DNA from: an uncultured Eubacteriales bacterium
Lineage (GTDB): Bacteria > Bacillota > Clostridia > Oscillospirales > Oscillospiraceae
NCBI GenBank assembly: GCA_900321275.1
Contig: ONVI01000032.1
Location: 1 to 33,518 of the forward strand
Length of the DNA stretch: 33,518 nt
Direction: 5' to 3'
Shown piece after piece: positions 16,503 through 23,084 of the stretch; positions within the stretch are counted from its first letter, which is position 1; the number at the start of each line of letters is the position of its first letter. Made by a program: the position numbers and the translations under genes. The notes beneath the pieces were generated by a model, which made no database searches, had not been told where the DNA came from, and worked only from the letters and a program-made list of their open reading frames with translations.

Positions 16503-16562
16503 TTCTGCACCTTCACATTATAGTGTTTGTCTTATTTACATAACTGTCCAAAGTACCAAGAT

Positions 16563-16591
16563 ATTTTACCATAAGCCTTTCCCTGTGACAA
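16563..16591 (-). promoter_or_regulatory. Promoter of the envelope operon
   Basis: Minus-strand TTGTCA (16591-16586), 17-base spacer, TAAAAT (16568-16563), leader about 55 bases. A perfect TATAAT also occurs at 16522-16517, but it would start the transcript inside the ribosome site and is less likely. Confidence 0.65.
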
Positions 16592-16695
16592 GCGGATTTT
16601 GCTGGATTCTGTAAAGAAGTTATGGAATCTCTGAAAAAGTCCGGCTCCTCTGCCATAGGACATGACTGTTTTCGTGCCGAAAAGTTCCCCTGCGC

Positions 16696-16736
16696 GCAAA
16701 ACCCCGCAGCCCAGGTCAAGCTGCGGGGTTTTGCGC
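16696..16736. terminator. Terminator of the GGDEF-EAL gene
   Basis: A 15-bp perfect stem, 16696-16710 with 16722-16736, loop of 11 bases, with AAAACC/GGTTTT inside the stem. It is 22 bases beyond the GGDEF-EAL stop. Confidence 0.8.
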
Positions 16737-16757
16737 TATTCATTTGACCACGCTTTT

Positions 16758-18503
16758 TTACGCGCTCTTCATTGCCGATTTTACCAGATTCTCCGCGTCG
16801 TCCGGCGCCATCGGACGGCCCCAGATAAAGCCCTGGATGTAATCGCAGCCGATGTTACGCAGGGTATCGAGCTGATCCGGCTGCTCGACGCCTTCGGAAA
16901 TCACGGTAAAGTTCATGACATGGCCGATGGAAATGATCGCCGCCACATACTGCTTGGAGGAGTCGTTGGTGTTCATCCGGTCGATAAAGGATTTGTCCAC
17001 CTTCAGCATGTCCGCAGGGAAGTCATTCAGATAGCTCAGGGAGGAATAGCCCGTGCCAAAATCGTCGATGGCGATTTTGATGCCCAGCTTTTTGATCTCG
17101 TTGATGCAGTCAAGCGCCTTGTCAACGGAGTCGATCATGATCGACTCGGTAATCTCGACCTCAAGCTGCTCGGGCGGCATGCCTGTACTTTTCAGCACCT
17201 CCCGCAGTTCGTCCAGAAAGCCGTTTCGCATCAGGTGGCGCACGGAGACGTTCACGCTCAGGACGCTCTTCGTGTTCGTCTCCCGAATGAGCTTTCCGAA
17301 GAAGCCTGCCGCCTTCCTGAAAACGACATAGTCGATCTGGTCGATCAGCCCCAGTTCCTCGGCAACAGGGATAAACTCGCCCGGCACGATGCAGTTCCCG
17401 TCCTCGTCCTTCATGCGGGCAAGGGCTTCAAAGCCGCTGAGCTGATGCTTCATGTCAAACTGCGGCTGGAGCTCAAAGAACAGGGTGTCGTTTTCAAGCG
17501 CGGTGCGGATTTTGCGCTCAATCTCCAAAGTATGCTCAATATTGGCAATTTCGGGGGTGTAGCGCAATATATGACTTCCGCTGTCGCCGCGCTTGACCTC
17601 GGCCATCGCCGTACTTGTGCAGGCAAGCAGCGCGTCAACCGTATCCGCGTCTTCGGGATAGACGGCCCAGCCGATGCTGGCGGAGAAGAAGAAATCGCAG
17701 CCGTCCACCGTGATCCTGTCCTTCAGCACGTTCTCGTACTGCTCGAGCGTTTCGAGGATCTCATCGTTGTTCCGGAAATCGCGGATGATCAGCAGAAATT
17801 CATCCCCGCCCTGGCTGGCAACAAAATCGTGCGTGTTTGTCTGCCTGCTGTCAGCGGCTTTTTTCAGGCGGAAAGCTACCTCCTTGAGTACGGCGTTGCC
17901 TGCGCTGTGTCCCATGGTGTTGTTGACGCCTTTAAAGTTCTTCAGATTCAGCACCGCCACGGCAAATTTTTCGCCCTTCGCGGCCAGCGCCCCCATCAGC
18001 TCCGAGCTTGCAAAGCGGTTCGGCAGTCCCGTCAGCGAATCCGTGACAGCCTGATCACGCAGACGGGCCTGCGCTTTTTCAGCCTTGGTGTTGGTGGAAT
18101 AGATCATGTAAATGGCAATCAGCGTCAGCATATTGGTGAAGATGCCCGCAATGCTGATGTAGTTTCCGTTCTTGATAATGCCCGTCAACGCCGAGGGGAA
18201 AGAAACCAGAAGAAAGCACATGGATACGAGAAAGCCTGGTTTTTTGTACAGAACCACCAACAGGACAATGCAGAGATTGCCGATGGCTGAAAAGACGCCC
18301 GTAATCGATCTGTAAGGAATCGGCTGTCCCCCAAGCATGATCGCGGCTTCCGAGTGGGAGGTCAGCACGACGAGCACATAGCTTCCTATATAGAGAAAAA
18401 TAAGCACAAAAAAGCCGAGCTTTGAAAACCTGACATTCTCAAAGAGCTCATGCAGCGTTTTTTCAATTGTTGCGCGTGAACTGTCGGATTTTTCTTTTTT
18501 CAT
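16758..18503 (-). CDS. Membrane GGDEF-EAL protein, probable c-di-GMP phosphodiesterase
   Basis: Cyclic di-GMP signalling protein of 581 residues. Four hydrophobic helices lie at about 29-136, then a GGDEF domain (about 150-310) and an EAL domain (about 320-575). The EAL side looks active: E359-A-L, N418 in SVNVSVRHL, E452 in VEITES, D480-D481 in DDFGTG, K501 in LKVDKS and E537 in SEGVE. The GGDEF motif itself is intact (232-236), but the metal-binding aspartate of the DxD motif is asparagine (N186 in LNLKNFK) and the guanine-contacting aspartate is also asparagine (N203 in GHSAGN). That predicts weak or no cyclase activity and perhaps a GTP-sensing role. The gene is monocistronic, with its promoter at 18548-18576 and a 12-base palindrome in its leader. 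The upstream ribosome site is weak (GCGAGAAA). Confidence 0.92.
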   Translation of the reverse strand: MKKEKSDSSRATIEKTLHELFENVRFSKLGFFVLIFLYIGSYVLVVLTSHSEAAIMLGGQPIPYRSITGVFSAIGNLCIVLLVVLYKKPGFLVSMCFLLVSFPSALTGIIKNGNYISIAGIFTNMLTLIAIYMIYSTNTKAEKAQARLRDQAVTDSLTGLPNRFASSELMGALAAKGEKFAVAVLNLKNFKGVNNTMGHSAGNAVLKEVAFRLKKAADSRQTNTHDFVASQGGDEFLLIIRDFRNNDEILETLEQYENVLKDRITVDGCDFFFSASIGWAVYPEDADTVDALLACTSTAMAEVKRGDSGSHILRYTPEIANIEHTLEIERKIRTALENDTLFFELQPQFDMKHQLSGFEALARMKDEDGNCIVPGEFIPVAEELGLIDQIDYVVFRKAAGFFGKLIRETNTKSVLSVNVSVRHLMRNGFLDELREVLKSTGMPPEQLEVEITESIMIDSVDKALDCINEIKKLGIKIAIDDFGTGYSSLSYLNDFPADMLKVDKSFIDRMNTNDSSKQYVAAIISIGHVMNFTVISEGVEQPDQLDTLRNIGCDYIQGFIWGRPMAPDDAENLVKSAMKSA

Positions 18504-18519
18504 TTTCTCGCGTAAAACC

Positions 18520-18531
18520 TATACATGTATA
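18520..18531. promoter_or_regulatory. 12-base palindrome in the GGDEF-EAL leader
   Basis: TATACATGTATA is a perfect dyad between the promoter and the ATG at 18503. It could be an operator; no regulator is assigned. Confidence 0.4.
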
Positions 18532-18547
18532 TTCACCATTGTTTTGT

Positions 18548-18576
18548 ATTATATAGCATTCTTCCCAATTTGGCAA
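18548..18576 (-). promoter_or_regulatory. Promoter of the GGDEF-EAL gene
   Basis: Minus-strand TTGCCA (18576-18571), 17-base spacer, perfect TATAAT (18553-18548); leader about 38 bases. Confidence 0.72.
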
Positions 18577-18653
18577 GAATATTTGAAGCAGTTTTCACCA
18601 AATTTTTTGTATTATTTGCCCTGCCATTTGGGAAAAATGTCCAGAACGTCAAC

Positions 18654-18680
18654 AAGGCCCGCGCCTGGCGCGCGGGCCTT
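18654..18680 (-). terminator. Hairpin after the PTS IIC-type gene
   Basis: An 11-bp perfect GC-rich stem (18654-18664 with 18670-18680), 5-base loop, starting 12 bases past the stop. No strong T-tract follows, so efficiency is uncertain. Confidence 0.65.
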
Positions 18681-18691
18681 GCCGCTTTATT

Positions 18692-19765
18692 TCAGTTCAG
18701 AGTCAGGTCTCCGTCCTTGACCCAGCCGAGCTTTCTGCATACCGCGTTGAGCAGCGGGCACAGGATCGCGGGCAGGACGAAGCTGATGAGCACAAGGCCG
18801 AGCCAGTCAAAGCCCGTCGGCTGAATGGCGACAGCGCCCTTGGCGGCGGCTTCGGCGCTCGGCGCGACCCAGCCCGTCCAGACGCCGATCTGTCCGCACA
18901 GGCCGCAGGTGCCCATGCCGGAGTTGATGGGCGCGCCGTTCATTTCCAGATGAAACAGGCAGGTCGCAAGCGGCCCCGTGATCGCGGAGCAGACGATGGG
19001 CGCAATCCAGATACGGGGGTTGCGGATGATGTTCGGCATCTGCAGCATGGAGGTGCCGAGCCCCTGGGACACAAGCCCGCCCCAGCGGTTTTCCTTAAAG
19101 CTCATGACCGCGAAGCCCACCATCTGCGCGCAGCAGCCGGCCACCGCCGCGCCGCCCGCAAGACCCGTGAGCTGCAGAACCGAGCAGATTGCCGCCGAAG
19201 AGATCGGCAGCGTCAGCGCAACACCGACCAGCACCGACACCGCAATGCCCATCCAGAAGGGACGGAGCCTGGTGGCGCGGTCGATCATGAGGCCGAAAGC
19301 GGAAGCTGCCGTGCCGATAGGCGGGGCGATAAGCTTGGCAAGCGCCACGCCGATCATGATGGTCACGGCAGGCGTCACCAGCAGGTCGATCTTGGTCTCC
19401 TTGCTGACGGCCTTGCCGCACTCGGCGGCAATGATGGCGATGATCAGCACCGCCAGCGGGCCGCCGGCGCCGCCCTCGGCATTGGCGGCCCAGCCGACTG
19501 CCGCGAGGGAGAAGAGCACCATCGGCGGCGCCTGGAGCGCGTAGCCGATTGCGACGGCCATCGCGGGGCCGGAGACGGCCATCGCGTAAGTGCCGATATC
19601 GACGAACATCTGGACGCCGAACTGCGTGCCGAGGGTCTTGATGATCGTGCCGATGAGCAGCGAGCAGAACAGGCCCTGCGCCATCGCGCTCAGCGCGACG
19701 ATCCCATAGCGTCTGCCGGAAAAGATAATGTTTTTATGTCTGAGAAAGGCGCGGAATTTGTCCAT
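18692..19765 (-). CDS. PTS IIC-type membrane protein (EIIC_2 family), orphan
   Basis: Polytopic membrane protein of 357 residues with about eight to ten hydrophobic helices, rich in Gly and Ala (for example VGWAANAEGGAGGPLAVLIIAI). Conserved-looking pieces are LFHLEMNGAPINSGMGTCGLCGQIG and NRWGGLVSQGLGTSMLQMPNI, which I associate with the PTS EIIC_2 family of putative sugar-transport proteins. No EIIA, EIIB or HPr gene is nearby, and members of this family often stand alone, so phosphotransfer is not assured. The start at 19765 is chosen because GGGAG lies 9 bases before it and the promoter at 19798-19826 places the transcript start near 19791; the TTG at 19798 lies inside the -10 box, and ATG 19774 is too close to GGGAG. 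Substrate unknown. Confidence 0.8.
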   Translation of the reverse strand: MDKFRAFLRHKNIIFSGRRYGIVALSAMAQGLFCSLLIGTIIKTLGTQFGVQMFVDIGTYAMAVSGPAMAVAIGYALQAPPMVLFSLAAVGWAANAEGGAGGPLAVLIIAIIAAECGKAVSKETKIDLLVTPAVTIMIGVALAKLIAPPIGTAASAFGLMIDRATRLRPFWMGIAVSVLVGVALTLPISSAAICSVLQLTGLAGGAAVAGCCAQMVGFAVMSFKENRWGGLVSQGLGTSMLQMPNIIRNPRIWIAPIVCSAITGPLATCLFHLEMNGAPINSGMGTCGLCGQIGVWTGWVAPSAEAAAKGAVAIQPTGFDWLGLVLISFVLPAILCPLLNAVCRKLGWVKDGDLTLN

Positions 19766-19797
19766 TTTTTTCATGCTCCCGAAAAGAGGATGATTCA

Positions 19798-19826
19798 ATG
19801 ATACCCGCCGCGGGCGCGATTGTCAA
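19798..19826 (-). promoter_or_regulatory. Promoter of the PTS IIC-type gene
   Basis: Minus-strand TTGACA (19826-19821), 17-base GC-rich spacer, TATCAT (19803-19798), in the short gap after the 55-residue ORF. It allows transcription independent of the dehydratase operon. Confidence 0.68.
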
Positions 19827-19840
19827 GCTTGCGCGCTTCG

Positions 19841-20008
19841 TCAAATATACTGCTTCCTCTCCAGACGGTCGTACCACTTCTCAAGCAGCGGCGCGAGCAT
19901 GGCGGTGGCCTTCATGTCGAGGTTGAAGAAATAAACCGTGAAGGTGACCACGAAAAAGCCGAGGGCAATCAACAGCAGGTAAAGCGGAATTTTCAAAAGG
20001 TTTTTCAT
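19841..20008 (-). CDS. 55-residue single-pass membrane protein in the dehydratase operon
   Basis: Short gene not usually found by length-limited callers. It begins MKNLLKIPLYLL after a strong GGAGG with 8-base spacing. The N-terminus is one hydrophobic helix (about residues 5-29: LKIPLYLLLIALGFFVVTFTVYFF), followed by a soluble amphipathic tail ending DRLERKQYI. The start lies 18 bases past the stop of the 532-residue dehydratase subunit, so it is the last gene of that operon. The ribosome site, the helix and the spacing make it credible; I recognise no family. It may anchor or partner the dehydratase proteins at the membrane, which is inference. Confidence 0.72.
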   Translation of the reverse strand: MKNLLKIPLYLLLIALGFFVVTFTVYFFNLDMKATAMLAPLLEKWYDRLERKQYI

Positions 20009-20026
20009 ATTGCTTTCCTCCGAAGA

Positions 20027-21625
20027 TCAATATGCTTCGTTGTCGGGAATGTTTTCGAGCGAGGGATCGAGCGGCTCCTCCCGCATGACGGTGCGCATGT
20101 AGTTGTTGACCTGGTCGCGGATGGCCTGACGGGTGAAGACGCGCGGGTCGCACAGGTCGTGGGTGACCCACATGACGTGGATGCCGCGGGCGCGGCCCTG
20201 CTCCTCAAACATGCCGTGCATGCCGGTGAGGGCCTTGCAGGACATGTGCTCCCACATCATGACGACGTCGGCGTTCATCTTCTCGCACAGATCCCACAGG
20301 TCGTCCAGCAGCACCTTGTAGCCGCCGTGGGTGTGGTTGCGCATGATCATCTCCATGTTCAGCATCGCCATATCGCGGTAGGCCTGCTCCCGGTTTTCGG
20401 GCGTATCCTCGTCGGCGATCATGTCGGTGTTGATGATGGAGAGCATATCGGCCAGCGGCACGACGCCCCAGCACTGCACCATCCAGTAGAGCATGTCGAT
20501 GACATACTGCGGCTGCACGCCCCAGACGATGGCGCGGTGGCGGTACTCCCCGGCGTACATGCGTTTGGCCTTGTAGCCCTGCTCCGCCAGCTCCAGAAGC
20601 TTGCGGTCGATGCCCACGAACGCGGGATCACGGCCGGAGTTGCCCATGTAGTTGGTGTCGTTATACAGGGAGAAGGCCGCGCCGAAGAACTGGGGATAGG
20701 GCGTGGAGTTGATCTCCAGCTGGGCGATGCGGCATTTTGTGGCGTAGTTGACGCGCCTGGCGGCCTTGAAGTAGAGATCCCAGTCCCACTTCTCGCCGGT
20801 GTGCTCTTCGACAAAGGCGATGGCGTTTCTGATCTCCTGCGCGGCGTACTCCAGCACGTCCGGCTCCTTGTGGCGCAGGGGAGTGGCGAGCTGGAAGGTG
20901 GGGATGCCGTACTCGCGGTCAAGGCGTTTGGCAATAATGCCGTTGCCCATGAGGGAGCCGTCGCAGGTGGTGTTGTTCTGCACCGCGCAGCAGCCGAGCA
21001 CGCAGAAGTCGTCCTCAATGGAGATGCCGGCCTCGGCCTCGGGCATGGGGCAGACGTCGCCGGGGATGCCGTACTGCTGGGCAATGTCCAGATAGTGCAT
21101 GACGTTGAACTGGTGGAAAATGTTGGACGCGAACATTGTGGGCACCTCGCGCAGGATGGTGTGCACCTTGTCGCGGTCAAAGCCCATCATGAAGGTGACC
21201 ATGGAGTTCTCGTCGGTGATGACGCACTTGTCGGAATACGCCTTGTCGTTGCCGACTCTCCGGTCGCCGCGGAAGCAGTTGGCGATGGCCTGGGTCACGT
21301 CGGCAATGACGAAGTTGAAGGAGGTGTGGGCGATGCGCAGCGCCTCGTCTCTCAGGCCGATGGTGAACTTGTCCATGCCGTGGGGGACAAAGAGATAGCT
21401 CATCATCCAGCGGTAGCGGAAGAAGCCCTTGACGTTGCGCGGAACCAGGATAAAGCGGCCCAGCACGCTCAGCAGATAGAGCCAGCGGGTGTAATCGTAG
21501 AAGGTGTCCTTCACGCCGCGCCACTCACGGCGGGCGCGGACCTTCAGCTTCTCGTCATAGATCCTGCCGGGGGACTGTTCGCCCGCGCGGCGGACGGGAT
21601 TGACGACTTTTTCGACAGTCTTCAT
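20027..21625 (-). CDS. 2-hydroxyacyl-CoA dehydratase-family subunit, long form
   Basis: Member of the HgdB/BcrB/BcrC group (PF06050-like) that, in characterised cases, carries a [4Fe-4S] cluster and removes water from 2-hydroxyacyl-CoA or reduces benzoyl-CoA. It has 532 residues, longer than the usual 380-430 because of an N-terminal extension of roughly 90-100 residues (VNPVRRAGEQSP...) with a hydrophobic WLYLLSVLGRFIL patch. Cysteines that could hold a cluster lie in DVCPMPEAEAG and FCVLGCCAVQNNTTCDG; the C-terminal part has ADVVMMWEHMSCKALTG, THDLCD and FTRQAIRDQVNNY, typical of the family. Its ATG overlaps the stop of the partner subunit by 4 bases. Subunit identity (alpha or beta) and substrate cannot be decided. 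Confidence 0.83.
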   Translation of the reverse strand: MKTVEKVVNPVRRAGEQSPGRIYDEKLKVRARREWRGVKDTFYDYTRWLYLLSVLGRFILVPRNVKGFFRYRWMMSYLFVPHGMDKFTIGLRDEALRIAHTSFNFVIADVTQAIANCFRGDRRVGNDKAYSDKCVITDENSMVTFMMGFDRDKVHTILREVPTMFASNIFHQFNVMHYLDIAQQYGIPGDVCPMPEAEAGISIEDDFCVLGCCAVQNNTTCDGSLMGNGIIAKRLDREYGIPTFQLATPLRHKEPDVLEYAAQEIRNAIAFVEEHTGEKWDWDLYFKAARRVNYATKCRIAQLEINSTPYPQFFGAAFSLYNDTNYMGNSGRDPAFVGIDRKLLELAEQGYKAKRMYAGEYRHRAIVWGVQPQYVIDMLYWMVQCWGVVPLADMLSIINTDMIADEDTPENREQAYRDMAMLNMEMIMRNHTHGGYKVLLDDLWDLCEKMNADVVMMWEHMSCKALTGMHGMFEEQGRARGIHVMWVTHDLCDPRVFTRQAIRDQVNNYMRTVMREEPLDPSLENIPDNEAY

Positions 21626-22821
21626 GCCTTCCCACCTCTCTGAATATTCTTGATCTCAATGCTCTCCACGAAGGCCTGGACGCGGGTGCGCATCTGGCCG
21701 GCGGAGGAGGCGATGTTGTAGGGGCGGTCAACGGACAGAACCGGGTAGCCGTAGTCGAGCTTCAGCATGGACGAGCCGAGCGTGCGCTCGTACGCCCAGG
21801 GATCGCAGAACTTGACCTGCTCGTAGATCACGCCGTCGGCGCTGTACTCCTTCGCAAGCTCCGCCACATACTGTTTGCGGCTGTATACCTTCTCCTGGTT
21901 CATCATGCGCGGGCACTGGCAGTTCTGCACATAATGGCGGCAGACCTGGCGCAGCGCGTCCTCCTCGTCGTTGAGGACGATCTCCGTGCGTCCGGGATAG
22001 GAGCCGAAGCAGAAGCGGTCGCAGCAGACGAAGGCGCCCTGCTCCTCGATGAGCTTGACGAAGCCGGGATCGTCCACCTCGGAGCCGACCAGCAGCACCC
22101 GGGCGCGCCAGGGCCTGTCGTCCGGCTCGCGCGTCTTGAGTTCTTCCAGCGTTTCCTCCAGCTTGTCGAGGATGAGATACTTGGGGCAGACGTAAGTCGC
22201 AAGGCAAAGCACGTGGAATTCATAGCCCGTGATGCGGGGCCTGTCCCCCTTGCGAAACTCCCCGATCGCGCGGATGACGCGGCAGAGGCGGTTGTGCCGC
22301 TCAACCGATTCGCGGATGGCGGTGTCGGACACGTCCACACCGTAGTTTTCATGCAGGGGCTTGAGGATGTGGTTGGTGCACTGGAGCACGGCGAGGTTCA
22401 CGTCGTTTTCGGTGTTCTTGAAGGCGATTTCCATATACTCATGGAAGAACTTCGGGTTGTCCTTGCCCATGGTCCGCAGCAGCTCCATGTTTTCCACGGC
22501 GCGGTTCATCATGGTGCAGCCGTCCGGCGTGATGACGCAGTCGGAGAAATTGAAGCCGCCCTCGATGGCGCGCTCCAGAAGGGCGCGGCTGGGCTCGCAC
22601 AGCAGGGCCGTCATGTAATAGGTCGCGATGTCGAGGGAGCCGGTATTCGGCGCGGAGAGGCGGATGGACACGCAGTTGCCCAGATTCAAAAGCGGCTCCG
22701 GCACGTTCTCGCAGGTGTAGGAGACGCAGATTTTTCCGTCCTCCCTGGCCTTGGCGACCAGCTCGTTGTTGGCCTCCTGCAGGAGCTTTTCAAAATAGTT
22801 CAGATACTTCAGATCTCTCAT
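21622..22821 (-). CDS. 2-hydroxyacyl-CoA dehydratase-family subunit, short form
   Basis: Second dehydratase-type subunit of 399 residues, encoded first in the operon. It carries ARVLLVGSEVDDPGFVKLIEEQGAFVCCDRFCFGS, a family hallmark, plus YVQNCQCPRMM and GVIYEQVKFCDPWAYERT, whose cysteines (in NCQCP and KFCDPW) match the positions that hold the cluster in HgdB-like proteins. The N-terminal half has CVITPDGCTMMNRA, a likely second cysteine site. ATG overlap of 4 bases with the long subunit points to a 1:1 complex. Known dehydratases need an ASKHA-type ATP-dependent activator (HgdC); none is in this window, so it would have to act in trans. The leader carries a promoter at 22903-22931 and a hairpin. 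Confidence 0.84.
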   Translation of the reverse strand: MRDLKYLNYFEKLLQEANNELVAKAREDGKICVSYTCENVPEPLLNLGNCVSIRLSAPNTGSLDIATYYMTALLCEPSRALLERAIEGGFNFSDCVITPDGCTMMNRAVENMELLRTMGKDNPKFFHEYMEIAFKNTENDVNLAVLQCTNHILKPLHENYGVDVSDTAIRESVERHNRLCRVIRAIGEFRKGDRPRITGYEFHVLCLATYVCPKYLILDKLEETLEELKTREPDDRPWRARVLLVGSEVDDPGFVKLIEEQGAFVCCDRFCFGSYPGRTEIVLNDEEDALRQVCRHYVQNCQCPRMMNQEKVYSRKQYVAELAKEYSADGVIYEQVKFCDPWAYERTLGSSMLKLDYGYPVLSVDRPYNIASSAGQMRTRVQAFVESIEIKNIQRGGKA

Positions 22822-22872
22822 AAATTACGTTTTCTCCCTCACTTTCAGTCGGTCACAGCATTCAGCAAGAAA

Positions 22873-22890
22873 AGGCGGATCGCTCCGCCT
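22873..22890 (-). other. Leader hairpin of the dehydratase operon
   Basis: AGGCGGA (22873-22879) and TCCGCCT (22884-22890) form a 7-bp stem about 6 bases from the predicted transcript start, followed on the minus strand by CTTTTCTTG. It may stabilise the 5' end or act as a weak attenuator. Confidence 0.5.
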
Positions 22891-22902
22891 GAGAATGCAT
22901 TT

Positions 22903-22931
22903 ATTTTATGAAAAATCGCTTGAATTGTCAA
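22903..22931 (-). promoter_or_regulatory. Promoter of the dehydratase operon
   Basis: Minus-strand perfect TTGACA (22931-22926), 17-base spacer, TAAAAT (22908-22903); leader of about 75 bases to the ATG at 22821. Confidence 0.75.
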
Positions 22932-23011
22932 TCTCCCGACAAGAGCCCCCTGGGAAAATGGGGATGTTTCACAATCAAAACAGCGGGCATTTGTATGGTT
23001 TCAATAAGGAA

Positions 23012-23046
23012 AAAGGGCCGGGTGTACAAACAGCACCCGGTCCTTT
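23012..23046 (-). terminator. Terminator of the large lipoprotein gene
   Basis: A 13-bp stem with one mismatch (23012-23024 with 23034-23046), 9-base loop, followed on the minus strand by TTCC and T-rich bases, 39 bases past the stop. The remaining bases to 22932 show no gene. Confidence 0.75.
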
Positions 23047-23084
23047 ATCTTTACAGTTTTTTGTTTTTATCAAACCTGATCGGT

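Noticed and set aside
16517-16522. Perfect TATAAT just before the phosphodiester glycosidase start
   Set aside because: It would place the transcript start within the ribosome site and lacks a good -35 at 17 bases; the promoter at 16563-16591 is better.
16513-16743. 76-residue minus-strand ORF between the envelope operon and the GGDEF-EAL gene
   Set aside because: It spans the terminator hairpin and a promoter and has no ribosome site, so it is unlikely to be translated.
19820-21643. 607-residue open frame on the plus strand
   Set aside because: Antisense shadow of the long dehydratase subunit; His/Val/Gly-rich with no family similarity.
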